NCBI GenBank assembly: GCA_037893245.1
Contig: JBAIAA010000258.1
Span: 1,922,001-1,986,000, forward strand
Source: Crossaster papposus
Lineage: Eukaryota > Echinodermata > Asteroidea > Velatida > Solasteridae
Reading direction: 5' to 3'
DNA length: 64,000 bases
Below are positions 36,230-48,210 of the stretch, piece after piece. The first letter of the stretch is position 1. Every line of letters begins with the position of its first letter. The position numbers and the translations under genes are program-made. A model generated the notes under the pieces. It searched no databases. It saw only the letters and a list, made by a program, of their open reading frames with translations, and was not told the DNA's origin.

Positions 36230-36450
36230 AACTATTATCGCTACAAGTGTGTTACTTCAAGTGTAGCAAGTTTTGTTCCATTGGTATTACACGCTAACGT
36301 CCTTATGCCGGGTAACAACCCTTACGACCTTTTACCGGGAACAAACCTTGCTGCAAGCGTGTTAACGTCCACTGATATGTGGAGAGGTGAACGCACTTGT
36401 AGCAAGTTTTGTTCCATTGATATTATACGCTAACGTCCTTATGCCGGGTA
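36230..36450 (+). repeat. direct repeat with CTTATGCCGGGTA blocks
   Basis: AGCAAGTTTTGTTCCATTG and CGCTAACGTCCTTATGCCGG occur at about 36266-36313 and again at about 36398-36450. Related TAACGACCTTATACCGGGA words lie between and before them. Confidence 0.75.
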
Positions 36451-37224
36451 CACAAAATTGCAAAACGCCTTCCGTCCTTTTTATTTAATTAATTACGTCA
36501 TAATGACGTAATCCCTGGAGACGAAATGTATTCCAAATGAAAGATGTTTTGATTCTCTATCGGTTACCCGAAAAATACGAATTTGACCTTTTGACCCATT
36601 TTTAGCCCTAACGACCTTTTTCCGGGCACACGACGATCTGATCGAATTCAGACTTGGGACATACTTGACTTTTGTGTTCTTGACATGAGCCAAAATGAAT
36701 GCTTGTTCGATATGCATGTCTCCTTAGTGTGTCAAAGGTAATTGCTTTTTAAGGAGAGAAATGGTCAAATCCGGGTCACTTTCGTTTAGACCCACTCTGT
36801 AGTTCTGGTTGTCACTCCAGGCCAGGTATCGATAGGCCTATACGCTTCGTAAACCGACCGTGCATGCATGTATTGCTAATGGGCGGAAAAAACAGCAAGG
36901 TCAACACTACAGCTTTCTCGAAGGTTCACTCGAGTTCAGTCAGCGGACCAGAATAAACATCAAGAAATGAAAAGCCTTCGCTTCTTAATTGCGGAAGATG
37001 GTTAAGGTTTGTTTCATTGGCGGTGCTCCCCACTCAACCGTCGTCCTCTGCGTAGTGGCGCCAATCAAAATCCACAATGGCTTAAGGCTTGTATGAATAG
37101 TTAATCAACCGCAGTTGTCTCGACAAATAATGTAGCCAAGTTGAAAATTGGACCCCTGGGTACGGAATATATAATATATGCGCCTCACAATATTCCTTTA
37201 TTATTTCATCAGTCTAGCATTTTA

Positions 37225-37365
37225 CATTTAAACATTTTGAGATGAGATGTAAATTGCCGATAGTGAAACGACAATGCACAAAATAATGATGATTTAATAG
37301 GCGACTTTTTCCAAAACGCATACATGTATTCTTTACGCGTATCAAATATAATAGTCTCCATTATT
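37225..37365 (+). repeat. dispersed repeat, copy 1 (copy 2 at 40555-40700)
   Basis: Both copies share GTAAATTGCCGATAGTG, GACAATGCA/CAACAATGCA, TTTAATAGGCGACTTTTT and TATCAAAT-TAATAGTCTC in the same order and orientation, 3.3 kb apart. Confidence 0.8.
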
Positions 37366-37611
37366 TTCACGAACGTGCCACCGGTATGCAAGTGTGTCAT
37401 ATAAAGCGACGTGTTTGCTGTGCGGAGTTGAGCATCAGGAGTGAAAAATGTTCACCCAACCTTACCTTACGATTATATGTTAAACTCTAGATCACGTTTG
37501 AATTTATGTTCGGTTTTTCAGGAATTTTTAAAAAAAAAGTGATTTGCATGTTTTTAAATCCAAGTCATTGCTGAGAAAAAAACAATATTTTTTTTCGCTG
37601 TTTTTCTGTTT

Positions 37612-37776
37612 GGCTTTTCTGCAAAGTTGCAGAAAAGCCCTTTTTCGAGTTTTGGATTTTCCGCAAAGTCGCGGAAAAGCCCTTTCTTTTTGTTCATTAA
37701 TTGGCTTTTCCGGAAAGTTGCGGAAAAGCCTTTGTTTTCATTCTCATTTTTGGCTTTTCTGCCTTAAGCGGAAAAG
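37612..37776 (+). repeat. row of four short hairpins
   Basis: Hairpins at 37612-37639, 37654-37681, 37703-37730 and 37752-37776. Each has a stem of the form GGCTTTTCyG / CrGAAAAGCC and a loop of 6-8 bases (AAAGTTG-like, CCTTAA in the last). Stems vary by compensating changes (TTTTCTG with CAGAAAA, TTTTCCG with CGGAAAA). Spacers are 14-21 bases and T-rich. Confidence 0.85.
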
Positions 37777-38269
37777 TTTTTTTCCCCCGTTTTCTTCCCG
37801 TAACACTAATCTCATAGACCTTTGTACACGTTTCAATCCGTGCGGCACCTTTGTCATTAAACAGACTTGAATCTTAATTAAACTTTGCACATACTCAGAA
37901 CTCATACTGAAATCGTGGGTATTACTCGGATGTCATCTTAAAGGTGACGTCATCTTAAAGGTTCAATAATAAAAAAAAATTAAATCAATATTAAATCAAC
38001 AGTCAAAGACTGGAACTTGATGTTTGTGGGAATCGATATAATAATGCAGGATCTTCATTTAATATCCTGTGCGTAAAATCACGTGACCCTTCCTTCCGGT
38101 CCAAACCTGAAGTGCCTTATAATTTGGAAGTGGAAAATTATGTGAACTTACTTTCAGCGATGTTAGTCTCTGGCTAGTTATACTTTACAAAAAAGTAATC
38201 AGTGACGTCATAAAAGGAATAATCAGTTAATTTGTTTAGCGAAGTTTGCTGAAATCACTTTGAAACTGA

Positions 38270-38730
38270 TGTATATAATCAGCTTCATGCTACAAACAAG
38301 TTGAGGGGGGGGGGGGGTATTACAATGAAGTTACAATGAAATAACCTTTAAACCTTAACAGATTGCAAAAAAATCAACTGCGAGTAATATCAGGATTTTT
38401 GCTTCAAAAAGTAAAGGTACAGCTCACGAGCTTTCGGTTAATTAGGTAACGCTGACGTCATCAAGTATCATTACAAGCAACCAAGGATTTCTATATTTAT
38501 TGTTTAAATATGTAAAATCAACTATAACAAATCTAATTTTGACAGGAATTGAGAGAGAATAATTCAGGATCTTCATTATGCTAAGAACAAGTTGAGTAGG
38601 AGAACAATTAATGATATCACCAGACCAGAAGTTACAATGAAAAACCTTTAAACCAAACAAAGAAAATGATGAAAAATCAACCACTGCAGATATATCCCAG
38701 ATTTTTGCTTCAAATAGTAAAGTTAAGACA
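38270..38730 (+). repeat. tandem duplication of about 300 bp, diverged
   Basis: ACAAGTTGAG, AGTTACAATGAAA-AACCTTTAAACC, AAAAATCAAC and ATTTTTGCTTCAAA-AGTAAAG appear in the same order in 38295-38412 and 38588-38722. A G-run (13 G) occupies 38306-38318 in the first copy. Confidence 0.75.
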
Positions 38731-38794
38731 GCCCTCAAGGTTTATATTATTGGTGTGTCATAGGTAAACGCACGCAAGTGGGTAAATGCCGTCA

Positions 38795-38950
38795 ATAGGG
38801 GACGGGGCATTGTCCGACCGTCTTCCCTCTTTTGTTTGTACTCTAACGTTTTCGGATGATCGCCATAGGATTTGCACACAAGTCTGAATCGGGGACCTTT
38901 GCGGAATAGGGGACCCCATTGTTCCCTTTGTCATACGTCCCCTATTTCAA
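38795..38950 (-). repeat. dispersed repeat, - copy (pairs with 17745-17925)
   Basis: TTGTCCGACCGTCTTCCCTC and GATGATCGCCATAGGA are reverse complements of words in the + copy. Confidence 0.7.
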
Positions 38951-41900
38951 TCAAAAACAAACGCACACAATTTCAAAATATCTCATATCGTAATAAAACT
39001 TGGTGAGTGGGTAGATATTGTAACAAATATGCAAAATGCGAAGTGATGTCATGATCACGTCATCGGTTTTTGGTATATATTTTTCTCAAAATATTAAACT
39101 CGACACAGACAAGAACGTTTTTTTTTATGTGCATTGAAAAGTTACACATTGATGACGTCATCAAGAGCCATGTGACGTTATCTAAAATGTGCATATTTCA
39201 AAATATGTACTTATTTCAAAACATGAACGCGATTCCCTGAAACTTTGTACATGTATACATAGTGAGAGATGAGTTACAGTTAAACATAATGTCATCGTTT
39301 ATTGTTTTATTGATTTCTACTTTTTTTACTAGTCTTTGCCAAAGACCACTGTATTCGACAGTGCGCCCGCTAACGACACGATTTATAGTTCAGCTCCCTT
39401 GATATCATACAGTGGTCTTTGAAAATTGAATCCAGCGGGGCCTGACCTTTTCATGCAAATTCAACCATTCGAATAGGCATAGCATCTCACGCAGTCAACT
39501 TTCCATTCAGCGGTCACGCTAACCTGCGTTCAATATCTAATCAGCGCTGCTTCACAAAGGAATTTCGCAGAATTTCGCAGTCCTGCGATGGCTGATTGGA
39601 TCCTAAGGAAAAGCCTGTGAAGAAACAAGGACAAAGATAAACCGCTGGATGCAATTTGCAAAGACGTGTGCGTTAGGGAGCAGGGGAGTTAAAGAGCTGA
39701 TCTGTAATTGTGTCTTTAGCACTGCGTGAGAAGAATACGCGACGTGCACAATCAAATATCAAATGCATTCGTCTTTGGCAAAGACCAACATCTCACGAAC
39801 AAAACATGCTACACTAAAAACATAATGTCGCTAGTTGTCTTAGTTTGTTCTTGTGTTGCTTATAAGCACTTTCCGATGTGGAACTGTAGTCGCCCAAATC
39901 GACGCAACGTTCTTTTTTATCAAGTATATTGTTATTATCAGGTACCTAACGTATTGTTGTTGGCGAGACCGAATCTTTAGCGTTATTTTGAAATAAATTA
40001 ATTGAATGTTCACAACCGTTTGTTTAATCTGATTGTTATCTCCCCTTTTATAGGACGCGTATTTTTGCTGTTTCAATCAGCCATTGGTCCAATAAACCTG
40101 TGTACTGATAGCGTCGCTATTTGTTTACGTATGGGTGCGCTATGGGACTATGAAACCATCGTCCCCACCAGGGTTCCATAAGAAAACACACTTGAAAACA
40201 AAGTGTGACGTCATTAGTACGTAATTCAAGCCACACAACGCGCCAATAAGTACAGTTTTCGTTCAGCCAACGTGTTTCTTGTTACGAGAGCGAGTAGAAA
40301 TAATTTTTGTATATCCGTGGATGGCAACGTTTAAAGTAAAATTCAATTACGATCACGCAATGCACGTACGATATCTCGACTCGGCCTATAACTAAGCCTA
40401 TTAAGATTCACAGATGATTGCGTACCTCGGATAAGGTTCGAAAACGACCTTAAGCCCGACTCTTGAAGAAGGTAATAAAAATCATACGTAAGCGGCTCTG
40501 AAAAAAAAGTCGCCTATATTAAACCATTTTGCGTTATATTTTCACCTTACATTATATATTTCAACATTTTGATATGGAGAAGTAAATTGCCGATAGTGTA
40601 CTAGATGAAACAACAATGCAAAGTGGTAATTTAATAGGCGACTTTTTTCGAGCCGCATATACGTATCCCGTATATAAGTATCAAATCTAATAGTCTCTAT
40701 TTATGCTGGTCGGCAGCAGGTGTAATCAATATTTAATGTATAACCTACACAATGAATGAAGCTGCATATTTCGGTCTACGGAGGTATTATGTGCAATTTT
40801 CATCGGCTTTACTGATTGCGTATAATGGTCTTCAATTTTGAAGAACAAGAAACTCTCCTTGCTGCGTTATTGCTGATTCATTTTAATTGATAGTCCGCTG
40901 GAGTCGTATTAAGCCAATCTGATTGGTTGCACCTGCCCGTGACCAAACCATAAAACCATAATCATTTATGGTATCGTTTGAGAATGACTGCCGACTTTTT
41001 TGAAGTTATGTAGCTTTTATTATGTAGCTTTTATCCATACCGAACCATCTTAACATCTGAGTGGTAATAAACTGTTACTCGGAAGGTACTCGATGAAACA
41101 CCGCATTTTGGAAAGAAAGATATTCTGAAATGCGCCACACGTACTTTATACAGAGTCCATGGCGCGAGGCAACCCGACGCCAAAGTGCCGTTTTCTTAGT
41201 GTGCTGCGTTTAGAGGCCCAAAACACTTACATGTAAACCCTATTGGGGATTCGGTGAAAGCAGCGCGAATTTTGCTGGAACTCTCTCGTGATTTCGGGAA
41301 GCTATAATTTTGTTTCCTCCCCGTGCTATTGTCAGGGGCCCAACTGGTTGATTTTCTTGTTGAGCTGTTGAATTACTTTGGTGAGGGAAATTCATTGAAT
41401 TATAATATTTCTAAAAGTGCACAGACACTTTCGTATTCTTGAAAGGAAGACGTGTTCGTACTACACATTCGCCACTGATATATTTGTTTGTCCTCTTTTT
41501 TGTCTGTATCATAATATTTTTTAGTATCATTTATAATCAAAAGAAACTAATGTCTTTTTCGATCATCCAACAACAACAAGTTTAAATATATTTGTAAACA
41601 AAATGTAAATGGTTTGTAAATATTAAAAAATGTATGTCGAAAAAAAATATTTTGAAAATCATCAAGGCTGATTACTAATAAGTTTTGTGATTTTGAAATC
41701 TTGCCTGAAGCACATTTTGTTAAAAGAACCGCTTATCGTAAACTATGGCCGACTTGTTTTGCCACTCGAATCAAGACGATTTCCATCATCGTGTTCATAG
41801 ATTGAACACGAGAAATAATAATTATTCATAATCGCCTTTTTTTCTTTTGCTTTTGATTGTTTTGGAGATTTTGCACCGCAGGCCTTTGAAACAACGTGTC

Positions 41901-42666
41901 GTCTCTGTCAAAATATTTGTACGAATCTACAAACTGAATAATTGTGTATTGCCCATGCATGACTTTGTGCACACTGTTCGTGTGTGGTTTGTTTCTGTAT
42001 TGTATTGGCTTTTAAATGCTTTACCAGTTAACGCTGGAGGACGGATATACAAGCACAGATTTTTCCAGATTCAAAACGGATGACGCATAAACACGTCACG
42101 AGCAAGGCCTAAAATGCATGGATGTGTCTCCCAGTACCATCGGCCTAAACCCGCCTCGGATCGAATTTCGTTAAAAATAATCCCGCGCCTCGGCTCGGTG
42201 ATGTTAAAATAATTTTGTGATACGGGTGTCATAATAAATGTCATAATAAATGTGGATTCCTATGAATTTGTGTATACTCAAAATATACTTGAAACTTGCA
42301 AAGTGACTTAGCCACTGTCATAATTGCATGTATATTTAGGCAATGCCATGTGCAATATAACATCCGTATTTTGTAGAGTCCAAATTTTCACACTACACCT
42401 GCATTAACAAGGCTCCGTTCCTATATTGTGCGCCGTGTGTGAGGAAACGCTATTATTCACAATATGATGTGTTCACTTCTATGTTGTTATGGCATGCAGA
42501 ATTATAATTTGCTCAATTCGCATTGTCTTGCCGACCAAAATTGTTTTAAAGTAATATTCCTCTTGTGTCTCGCGGTAATAAAAATGCCAAATCAAAAGAT
42601 CTTTAATTGTGCAAGTGTTTATTCTGCTCAATCTTCATCGTTTCATTTCCTTTTCCCTCTTTTCAG
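38951..42666. other. intron 3' part; dispersed repeat at 40555-40700, otherwise no gene
   Basis: AT-rich. Apart from the repeat copy named above and a doubled TGTCATAATAAATG at 42228-42252, nothing was recognised before the exon 2 acceptor. Confidence 0.35.
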
Positions 42667-43229
42667 GAGATGTCTTCATCCTCGTTTTTAGCATCGACAA
42701 CAAGGATTCCTTCGTCGAGGTACAGCGCCTGCGCAAGCAAATCATGGAAACCAAATGCGGCAACGGTGCCAAGTCCGTCCCCATGGTAATCGCAGGCAAC
42801 AAGTGCGACCGGGAGACAAGCAGGCAAGTGAACGCCGAGGATGCCCGCCAGGCCTTCGAGTCGTCCAGGAAGTGTACCTTTCTAGAGACCTCGGCCAAAA
42901 GGTGCCATAACATCGACGTCCTGTTCAAGGCGCTATTTGAGAACGCGAAGATGCCGAGTGAGATGAGTCCGTCCTTGCACCGTAAGATCAGCGCTAGCAG
43001 TAGCCCAGCCCTCAAGCCTAGCAGCAACGGTAAGCTGGCCCTACGGAGGCGCCTCAGCGAGGCCTGCGGCATGGTGTCACCGAATGCCAGGCGGCCCAGC
43101 GTCCGGAGTGATCTGCTCCAGCTTCGCTCTAAGGTGCATCGTAACAGTCAGGACGAGGATGACGATGACGACGATGACAGGAGCAGCATCCATAAGAAAC
43201 TACGCAAGATCGCCTGCTGTATACAGTGA
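42667..43229 (+). CDS. RASD: RASD-like small GTPase, exon 2 (C-terminal two thirds)
   Basis: Preceded by a polypyrimidine tract and TTTTCAG. The join with exon 1 falls after the first base of a Gly codon (phase 1) and continues as GDVFILVFSIDN, exactly the RASD core. Further motifs: VIAGNKCD (G4, residues 142-145) and ETSAK (G5, 171-175). The long tail typical of RASD follows: serine-rich, then basic (LALRRRLSEACG), an acidic run of Asp/Glu near 260-268, then basic residues and a terminal CAAX box CCIQ (281-284), expected to be farnesylated. The total of 284 residues is close to vertebrate RASD1/RASD2. Orthology to RASD1 or RASD2 individually cannot be decided; an invertebrate pre-duplication member is likely. 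No frameshift or stop is present. Confidence 0.94.
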
Positions 43230-43351
43230 CTACGATTGGACATTTTGATATCACAAGTCTGAACTGAATTACCAGAGAAGTTAATATGTTTTGTACTAAA
43301 AAACTGATTTTTATTCATTTAAACCAAAGCTGTATTTTTGTCCTGCAAATG
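43230..43351 (+). other. probable start of the RASD 3' UTR
   Basis: No AATAAA is seen before the LINE remnant begins. The first one on the + strand is at 43514-43519, inside the remnant, so transcript end placement needs RNA data. Confidence 0.35.
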
Positions 43352-44720
43352 ACCATTATTATTAGTATTACTTTATTCAGGCATTTTACACACATATAAT
43401 AATACAAAGTAAACGTTTACATACAATTAAAAGTACAAGAATAACATGACAGAACAAGATAGAACAGTGAAAGGCAGCCAAGGAGGAAACTAAAAGTGAG
43501 GAAACTAAAAGTAAATAAAACACTTGTGCTAAAAAGGGGCTGTGTCACTCCAATCACTCCACATCACAGATCACAAACACATACACTCACCAATTACAGG
43601 CAAAATAAGACAATACAATTGCAAATGGGCGGACAAGATCAATAAAAAGCCAAGGAGAATTATGTTAAAGGATTTATGTCCAGACAAACCGACAAAAGTA
43701 TGGTGACAATTAAATTATTATTATTCTTTTTTAATTTACAAATGTGAGTTAGAAAAGGTCAAGGTTAAAAAGTTACAAATACTGGGGAAGAGGGCGAGGG
43801 GAACCAACCAATAAATAGAAAGTACAGTATTTATGACCAAAAGAAAAAATTAAAAGGCCAACCATAAAAATTGCTTCAAAGGAATTGTTGCATGGTGAAA
43901 AGGCAATAAGATAAGTAGTTTGCGGTAACACCATGTGGTAATTGTTGTTAATGTTTGAACAATCCAGATTACAAATTTCAATAGTTTTTAGTTCTCGCAA
44001 GAATGCAAAGAAGGGAGAACATAATTAGCATATTAACTTAATTATCAGGGTATAGAAGTTCATAGGCCTATCCTGACAAACCGCCACGGTATGTAATATT
44101 GAAATAAGTCGGTACGAGCATACAGGTGGTAAAAGTTAAGCTGAAATTGGCATGTCTGCAAGTGCTATTCACATTGCTATTGCTTGAAACATTGAACAAT
44201 TAATTACCCAAATTGCCATATAGGCCCTAACAATTGCAAACAGACACATTCCACGTAAGGATACTCCCGTCTTGCATTCGGGGGAATTACTTGTAGTGCA
44301 GTGAGCCGCTCAGAATAAGGTTGCTCCTGGTCTACGTTGATGCAAAATGAGGCGAGCGGCATATTTTTGAACCTTCTCAAGCTGATCAATGTGTTTAACT
44401 ATATACACACACACCATAGAAGAGAACAATCATCACGAATTGGCAAAATGATTACTTAATCAAGTAATGTTTTTGTATTACAATCAACCATAACATGGCG
44501 CATAAAGCCAAGAGTCTTGAGGGATAAGCAGCGACATGGTGCACATGCTCACCCCAGCAGAGATTGTGCTGATTAGGAATCCCTAATAATTTTAGAGTTT
44601 TCACTTCTTGAATGGTAATATCATCTAAAAAGTAAAAGTTACATTTTCAGATGCTAAGAGTAAGGGAATTCCTTTTTGATCAATTACTGATGGTATTAAT
44701 ATCGTTCTGGAGCTTGGCAA
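43352..44720 (-). mobile_element. degenerate LINE, RT 3' part and tail
   Basis: On the - strand, VKHIDQLEKVQKYAARLILH (about 44330-44400) is the thumb/C-terminal RT block of the CR1/jockey group. LDDITIQEVKTLKLLGIPN then HVHHVAAYPSRLLAL (about 44510-44640) corresponds to the preceding 'LGV' block. The element ends in AATAAAGTAATACTAATAATAAT at about 43352-43375, a simple-repeat tail typical of such LINEs. It is heavily decayed and 5' truncated. It lies immediately downstream of the RASD stop codon. Confidence 0.68.
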
Positions 44721-44724
44721 ACCA

Positions 44725-44970
44725 AGTCAGCAAAACTATGTTTAACAAAACGCGTGTATTGGCGAGATAAAAATGAAATATCCAAACACGCGTTTCAAAT
44801 GAACACGCAGTAGTTTCAGACACGCATATTGCACTGTAATAAGCCTAGAACACATTTGAAACGCGTGTTTGGATATTTCATTTTACCTCGCCAAGACACC
44901 CGCTTTTGTCCTTACCTATTTCTTACCTATTAACCCGTGTTTAAAACATAGTTTTGCCGACTGGGATGTC
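44725..44970. mobile_element. foldback MITE
   Basis: Left GTCAGCAAAACTATGTTTAA and TTGGCGAG-TAAAAATGAAATATCCAAACACGCGTTTCAAA are mirrored on the right by TTTGAAACGCGTGTTTGG...CTCGCCAA and TAAAACATAGTTTTGCCGAC. Non-coding. Confidence 0.8.
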
Positions 44971-45631
44971 ACTGATAGACCTGATCTGCCTAAAGACCAT
45001 TAACTAAATTGATTGATGACACTATTGTGACAGTAAAAGGACACTATTATATGACATGACATTGGCACCGTTTAAAGGCATGGCTTACTAGTACATGTAT
45101 ACTAAATTTAACACATAATCTTGGTCAAAATTTTATGTGACTATTTAGGGTCAAACTAACACTTTTACGGGTCAACATAACACATTTTGTGAGTCAACGA
45201 GAAACTGTTCCTGAACATATTCCTTTATATTGTGACCTAAAAACCTTGGTAAATGTATTGTTTTCACCCAGGACATTAAAAAAAGAAACAAAATTGTTGA
45301 CCATGACAATTTCGGGTCAATCTGATCACGTTTCAGGTGCTGAATCTAACTTTAATTTTATTAATAGGGCTAACGCTACCTTTCACGAGAAACAAAAGTA
45401 TTTTGTGAAGATTGAAGCTAACTTTTAATAAAGGATTCTAAAAAAGAAGAAGATAAAAACGTTACCGGTCGCATTGTCTCTAACTTGAAAACGCTTCTCT
45501 GCCTCCCAATACACCTCTTGTGTTGCACTAAATCAAAACAATATAGCAGTGTAATTTATTAGGTGAAGTTTGTTTGTTTATACCGATCCCAAAAGATTAC
45601 ATGAGATAGCAGTCAGATCATAATTTAAAGC
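44971..45631. other. spacer without a recognised gene
   Basis: A 79-codon frame at 45189-45428 (+) matches no family I know; not called. Confidence 0.35.
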
Positions 45632-46535
45632 ATGGTCAACATTGGGAGTACACGTAATCTCTCTCGTTTGTCGCAATGGTTCAGTATATTCCCGCCAAAA
45701 GCCACCAATCAACAGCCATCGGCAACAGCAGCAGCAGCAGTAGCAACAACAACAGCAGCAACAACAGGCTGTGCCAGAAAAGTCAGCCAGAAGAAAGATT
45801 TAAGAGACTGGTGAAATCCCCTGTCAGTGTAGAATCTACACCCGTAAAACCACAGATCGTACTTAACAGATATTGAGTCCACTGCAGCGGCCCTCTTCTT
45901 CGAAAATGTATGTCCCGGTCGGAGTGCCAGTCGGTAGTTTCTCTACTTACACCTATAAATCACTACAGCCAGGACTATCACGTACAGATTCATGCCTCCA
46001 AAATCCCCGTTGCTATCACCACGTCTCATACCTTCAAGCTCGCCTGTCAAGTCTAAGACAAAGCAGCGGCCAACATCATGCTGGGTATTGCCATTTTCTG
46101 GTGCCCAGTTAGTGGAATCAGAGAACCATGCCAATAAAAGCTAGGAACAGTAACACCATTAAGACACCTGCTTCACCACTGGCCTCCAGATTTCATGTAC
46201 ATGTCCATAAAACGCCCGACAGGTCCAGGGGGCATGCAGCAGTTGCAGCAGATCTAACTACTGATTCTTCTGCAACATCTTACCCCACATCCCAACCTGT
46301 AGCAAATAGTGGCAACACAAATGCTAGCCATGCCAATCAAGCTAGGAATATGCCTCACAGTAACACCATTAGGAAACCTGCTTCACCACTGGCCTCCAGA
46401 ATCCCTGTACCTGTACAAATACCCGACAAGCCAAGGGGGTTGCAGCAATTGCTCTAGATCTCTTCTCACAAACCACTGATTCCTCTGCAACATCTTACCC
46501 CTCATTCCAACCTGTAGCAGACAGTAGCAACCAAC
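45632..46535 (+). other. repetitive, once-coding-looking segment (CAG/CAA tract and a 200-bp tandem duplication)
   Basis: A (CAG/CAA)n tract at about 45726-45768 is followed by two diverged units, about 46128-46325 and 46326-46530. Both carry ACACCATTA, CCTGCTTCACCACTGGCCTCCAGA and TCTGCAACATCTTACCCC. Read in frame, both give TPASPLASR or KPASPLASR, then a short V-rich part and a PD(R/K)-RG block, suggesting a degenerate protein with repeats of about 60-70 residues. Stops break every frame, and no family is recognised. Confidence 0.45.
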
Positions 46536-46544
46536 AAGTCCATT

Positions 46545-46650
46545 ACGAGCCAAAAGGCGAGGTCTATTACCAGCGGTCATCGCCCAACCTGGTGCGTTAT
46601 CACGCAGTAATGACCGGGTTTTCGCACTGTTATTCCCTGAAAATGCTCCA
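46545..46650. mobile_element. half copy of the GGGAATAA foldback MITE
   Basis: Matches the right half of 35700-35880: AAAGGCGAGG..CCATTACCAGCGGTCATC..CCAACC, ACGCAGTAATGACCGGGT and GTTATTCCCT. Confidence 0.75.
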
Positions 46651-46829
46651 CATTTCTTGACTTTTCTTTCTGCAGTATTTCAGGGGCCATATAATAGCAT
46701 ATGGATGGTACCCAGTCTCTTCTATATGCGTTGTTAGTGTTACCTAAACTTTGTAACCAGACTCTAAATGCCCTCCACATTATAAAGGTATTAAATTAGC
46801 ACCATACTTTGAGCAAAATCTGTGGCCAG

Positions 46830-46930
46830 TGGATATAAGCGTTTGGTCTGATCTGACGCATAAAAGATCCCGGGTTCGATACTGCATGGGCAGCAGCAAC
46901 ATTATATAAATAAAATGAATCCAATTTCGT
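46830..46930 (+). mobile_element. tRNA-derived SINE fragment
   Basis: TAAGCGTTTGGTCTGATCTGACGC...AGATCCCGGGTTCGATAC has tRNA A-box- and B-box-like parts (GGTTCGATAC), followed by an ATAAATAAAATGAA tail. It does not fold as a full tRNA with matching acceptor arms. Confidence 0.5.
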
Positions 46931-47275
46931 GTACATTTTTTTTACAATGTTTTTATTTTATTTTATTTTTTAAATAATAATCGAATAATTTTTTCTGTTT
47001 TGTGGCTCTGGAGGTTTGTTTTTTTAAAGGAAATAAAGTCCAAAATTGTCCGATTCCTGTTCGGTAAAAGACAAATTGTCTAGAATCAAATTAAGGTTTG
47101 TCACAGTAAAAATGTTGGCGCCAGGTAAATATTGCGACGTCTGTCTTTGGCGTACCAGTTCTCTTAGGTAGCGTGTCGTCTCGACAGTGTCGTATCCCTG
47201 CAGTGGTGAACCACATCACCAGGCTATCTCTTTTACTCGGAGGACATGACCAGTAGACCGGTGGAAGCAGAGCTA

Positions 47276-47385
47276 GTGGGAATGGGGAGTCAGAATGCGG
47301 GAAGTCGGAATGGGGAGTCAGAATGTGGGGTGGAATGTGGGAATGTGGTGTGAGTCAGAATGTGGGTGGAGTCGGAATGTGTGTA
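47276..47385 (+). repeat. short tandem repeat GGAGTCAGAATGTG
   Basis: Seven or so imperfect units of 11-20 bp rich in GGAATGTGG/GAGTCAGAATG. Confidence 0.75.
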
Positions 47386-47419
47386 GACTAATAATTGGTG
47401 ATCTGAAGAATAGTGGAGT

Positions 47420-47510
47420 GCCGTGGCCTCGTGGTCTGTAGCATTGAATTTGTAATATGTAGGTAAAGCTACAGGTTGTGGGTCCGAGTTTGAATAGGAA
47501 AAACGAGGTG
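47420..47510 (+). mobile_element. tRNA-like SINE head
   Basis: GCCGTGGCCTCGTGGTCTG (A-box-like) and GTGGGTCCGAGTTTGAATAG (B-box-like) are spaced as in a tRNA, with mismatches in both boxes. Confidence 0.4.
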
Positions 47511-48210
47511 ACCTACAGCAGGATTCGAAACAGGGATATTTGATCCAGGGATCTTTTATCCATAGCCCATCCCACTATCCACCACACTACGTATAGCAGC
47601 TCGACAACAGCTTTTCTTTAAATTGATTTAATGTAACTAGTTAACTAAATAACAACAATGCTGTGACGTCATGTTTTATTCCGATGAATAAACACAACTT
47701 CTCATTCAAATTACTGAATAATTCATGAATTTTGACTGAAAATTCATGAAATTTCGCGCGCTGCCTACCGCGATTAGATAGTATTGTCTTGCAAACAAGA
47801 CTATAGTACCACCAGTAATACACAATAAAATTGTACTCAAATTCCAAATAAAGAAAACGGGCACTAAAACTTGTGACTACGAGCCACAGCTTCACATTTA
47901 TTTCAAACACTTTTTTTCAAACTGCAATACCAAAAAATATAGGGCAAACCTGTAAGGCATTTACCTGTGTCCACCGCGAACAACAATGGAAAGTAATACC
48001 CCTGACCACTATTATAATAGTGATACCGCAATGTCCAATATTCCAAAAAACACAAAGTAGGGCCAAACCATGGCCAATAGAAATCCAGACTGCCTAGTGA
48101 TACCCATGATCACTATACAGCAAAATTCTAACAGCCGTTGTTGCCTTACTCGTTTCATATGAATTTGTCGTGCACACAACTGTATCACTAAATTTCCCAT
48201 ATAACATGTA

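Larger units (their letters stand above)
11575..42666 (+). other. 31.1-kb intron of the RASD-like gene
   Basis: Bounded by GTGGGT at 11575 and TTTTCAG ending at 42666. Contents are listed separately and are nearly all repeats or transposon remains; no second host gene was recognised inside it on either strand. Confidence 0.85.
46931..48210. other. spacer without a recognised gene
   Basis: Besides the two repeats listed, 47765-47822 resembles the right edge of the nest near 9138-9180 (CCGCGATTAG and GTCTTGCAAACAAGACT). Confidence 0.4.
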
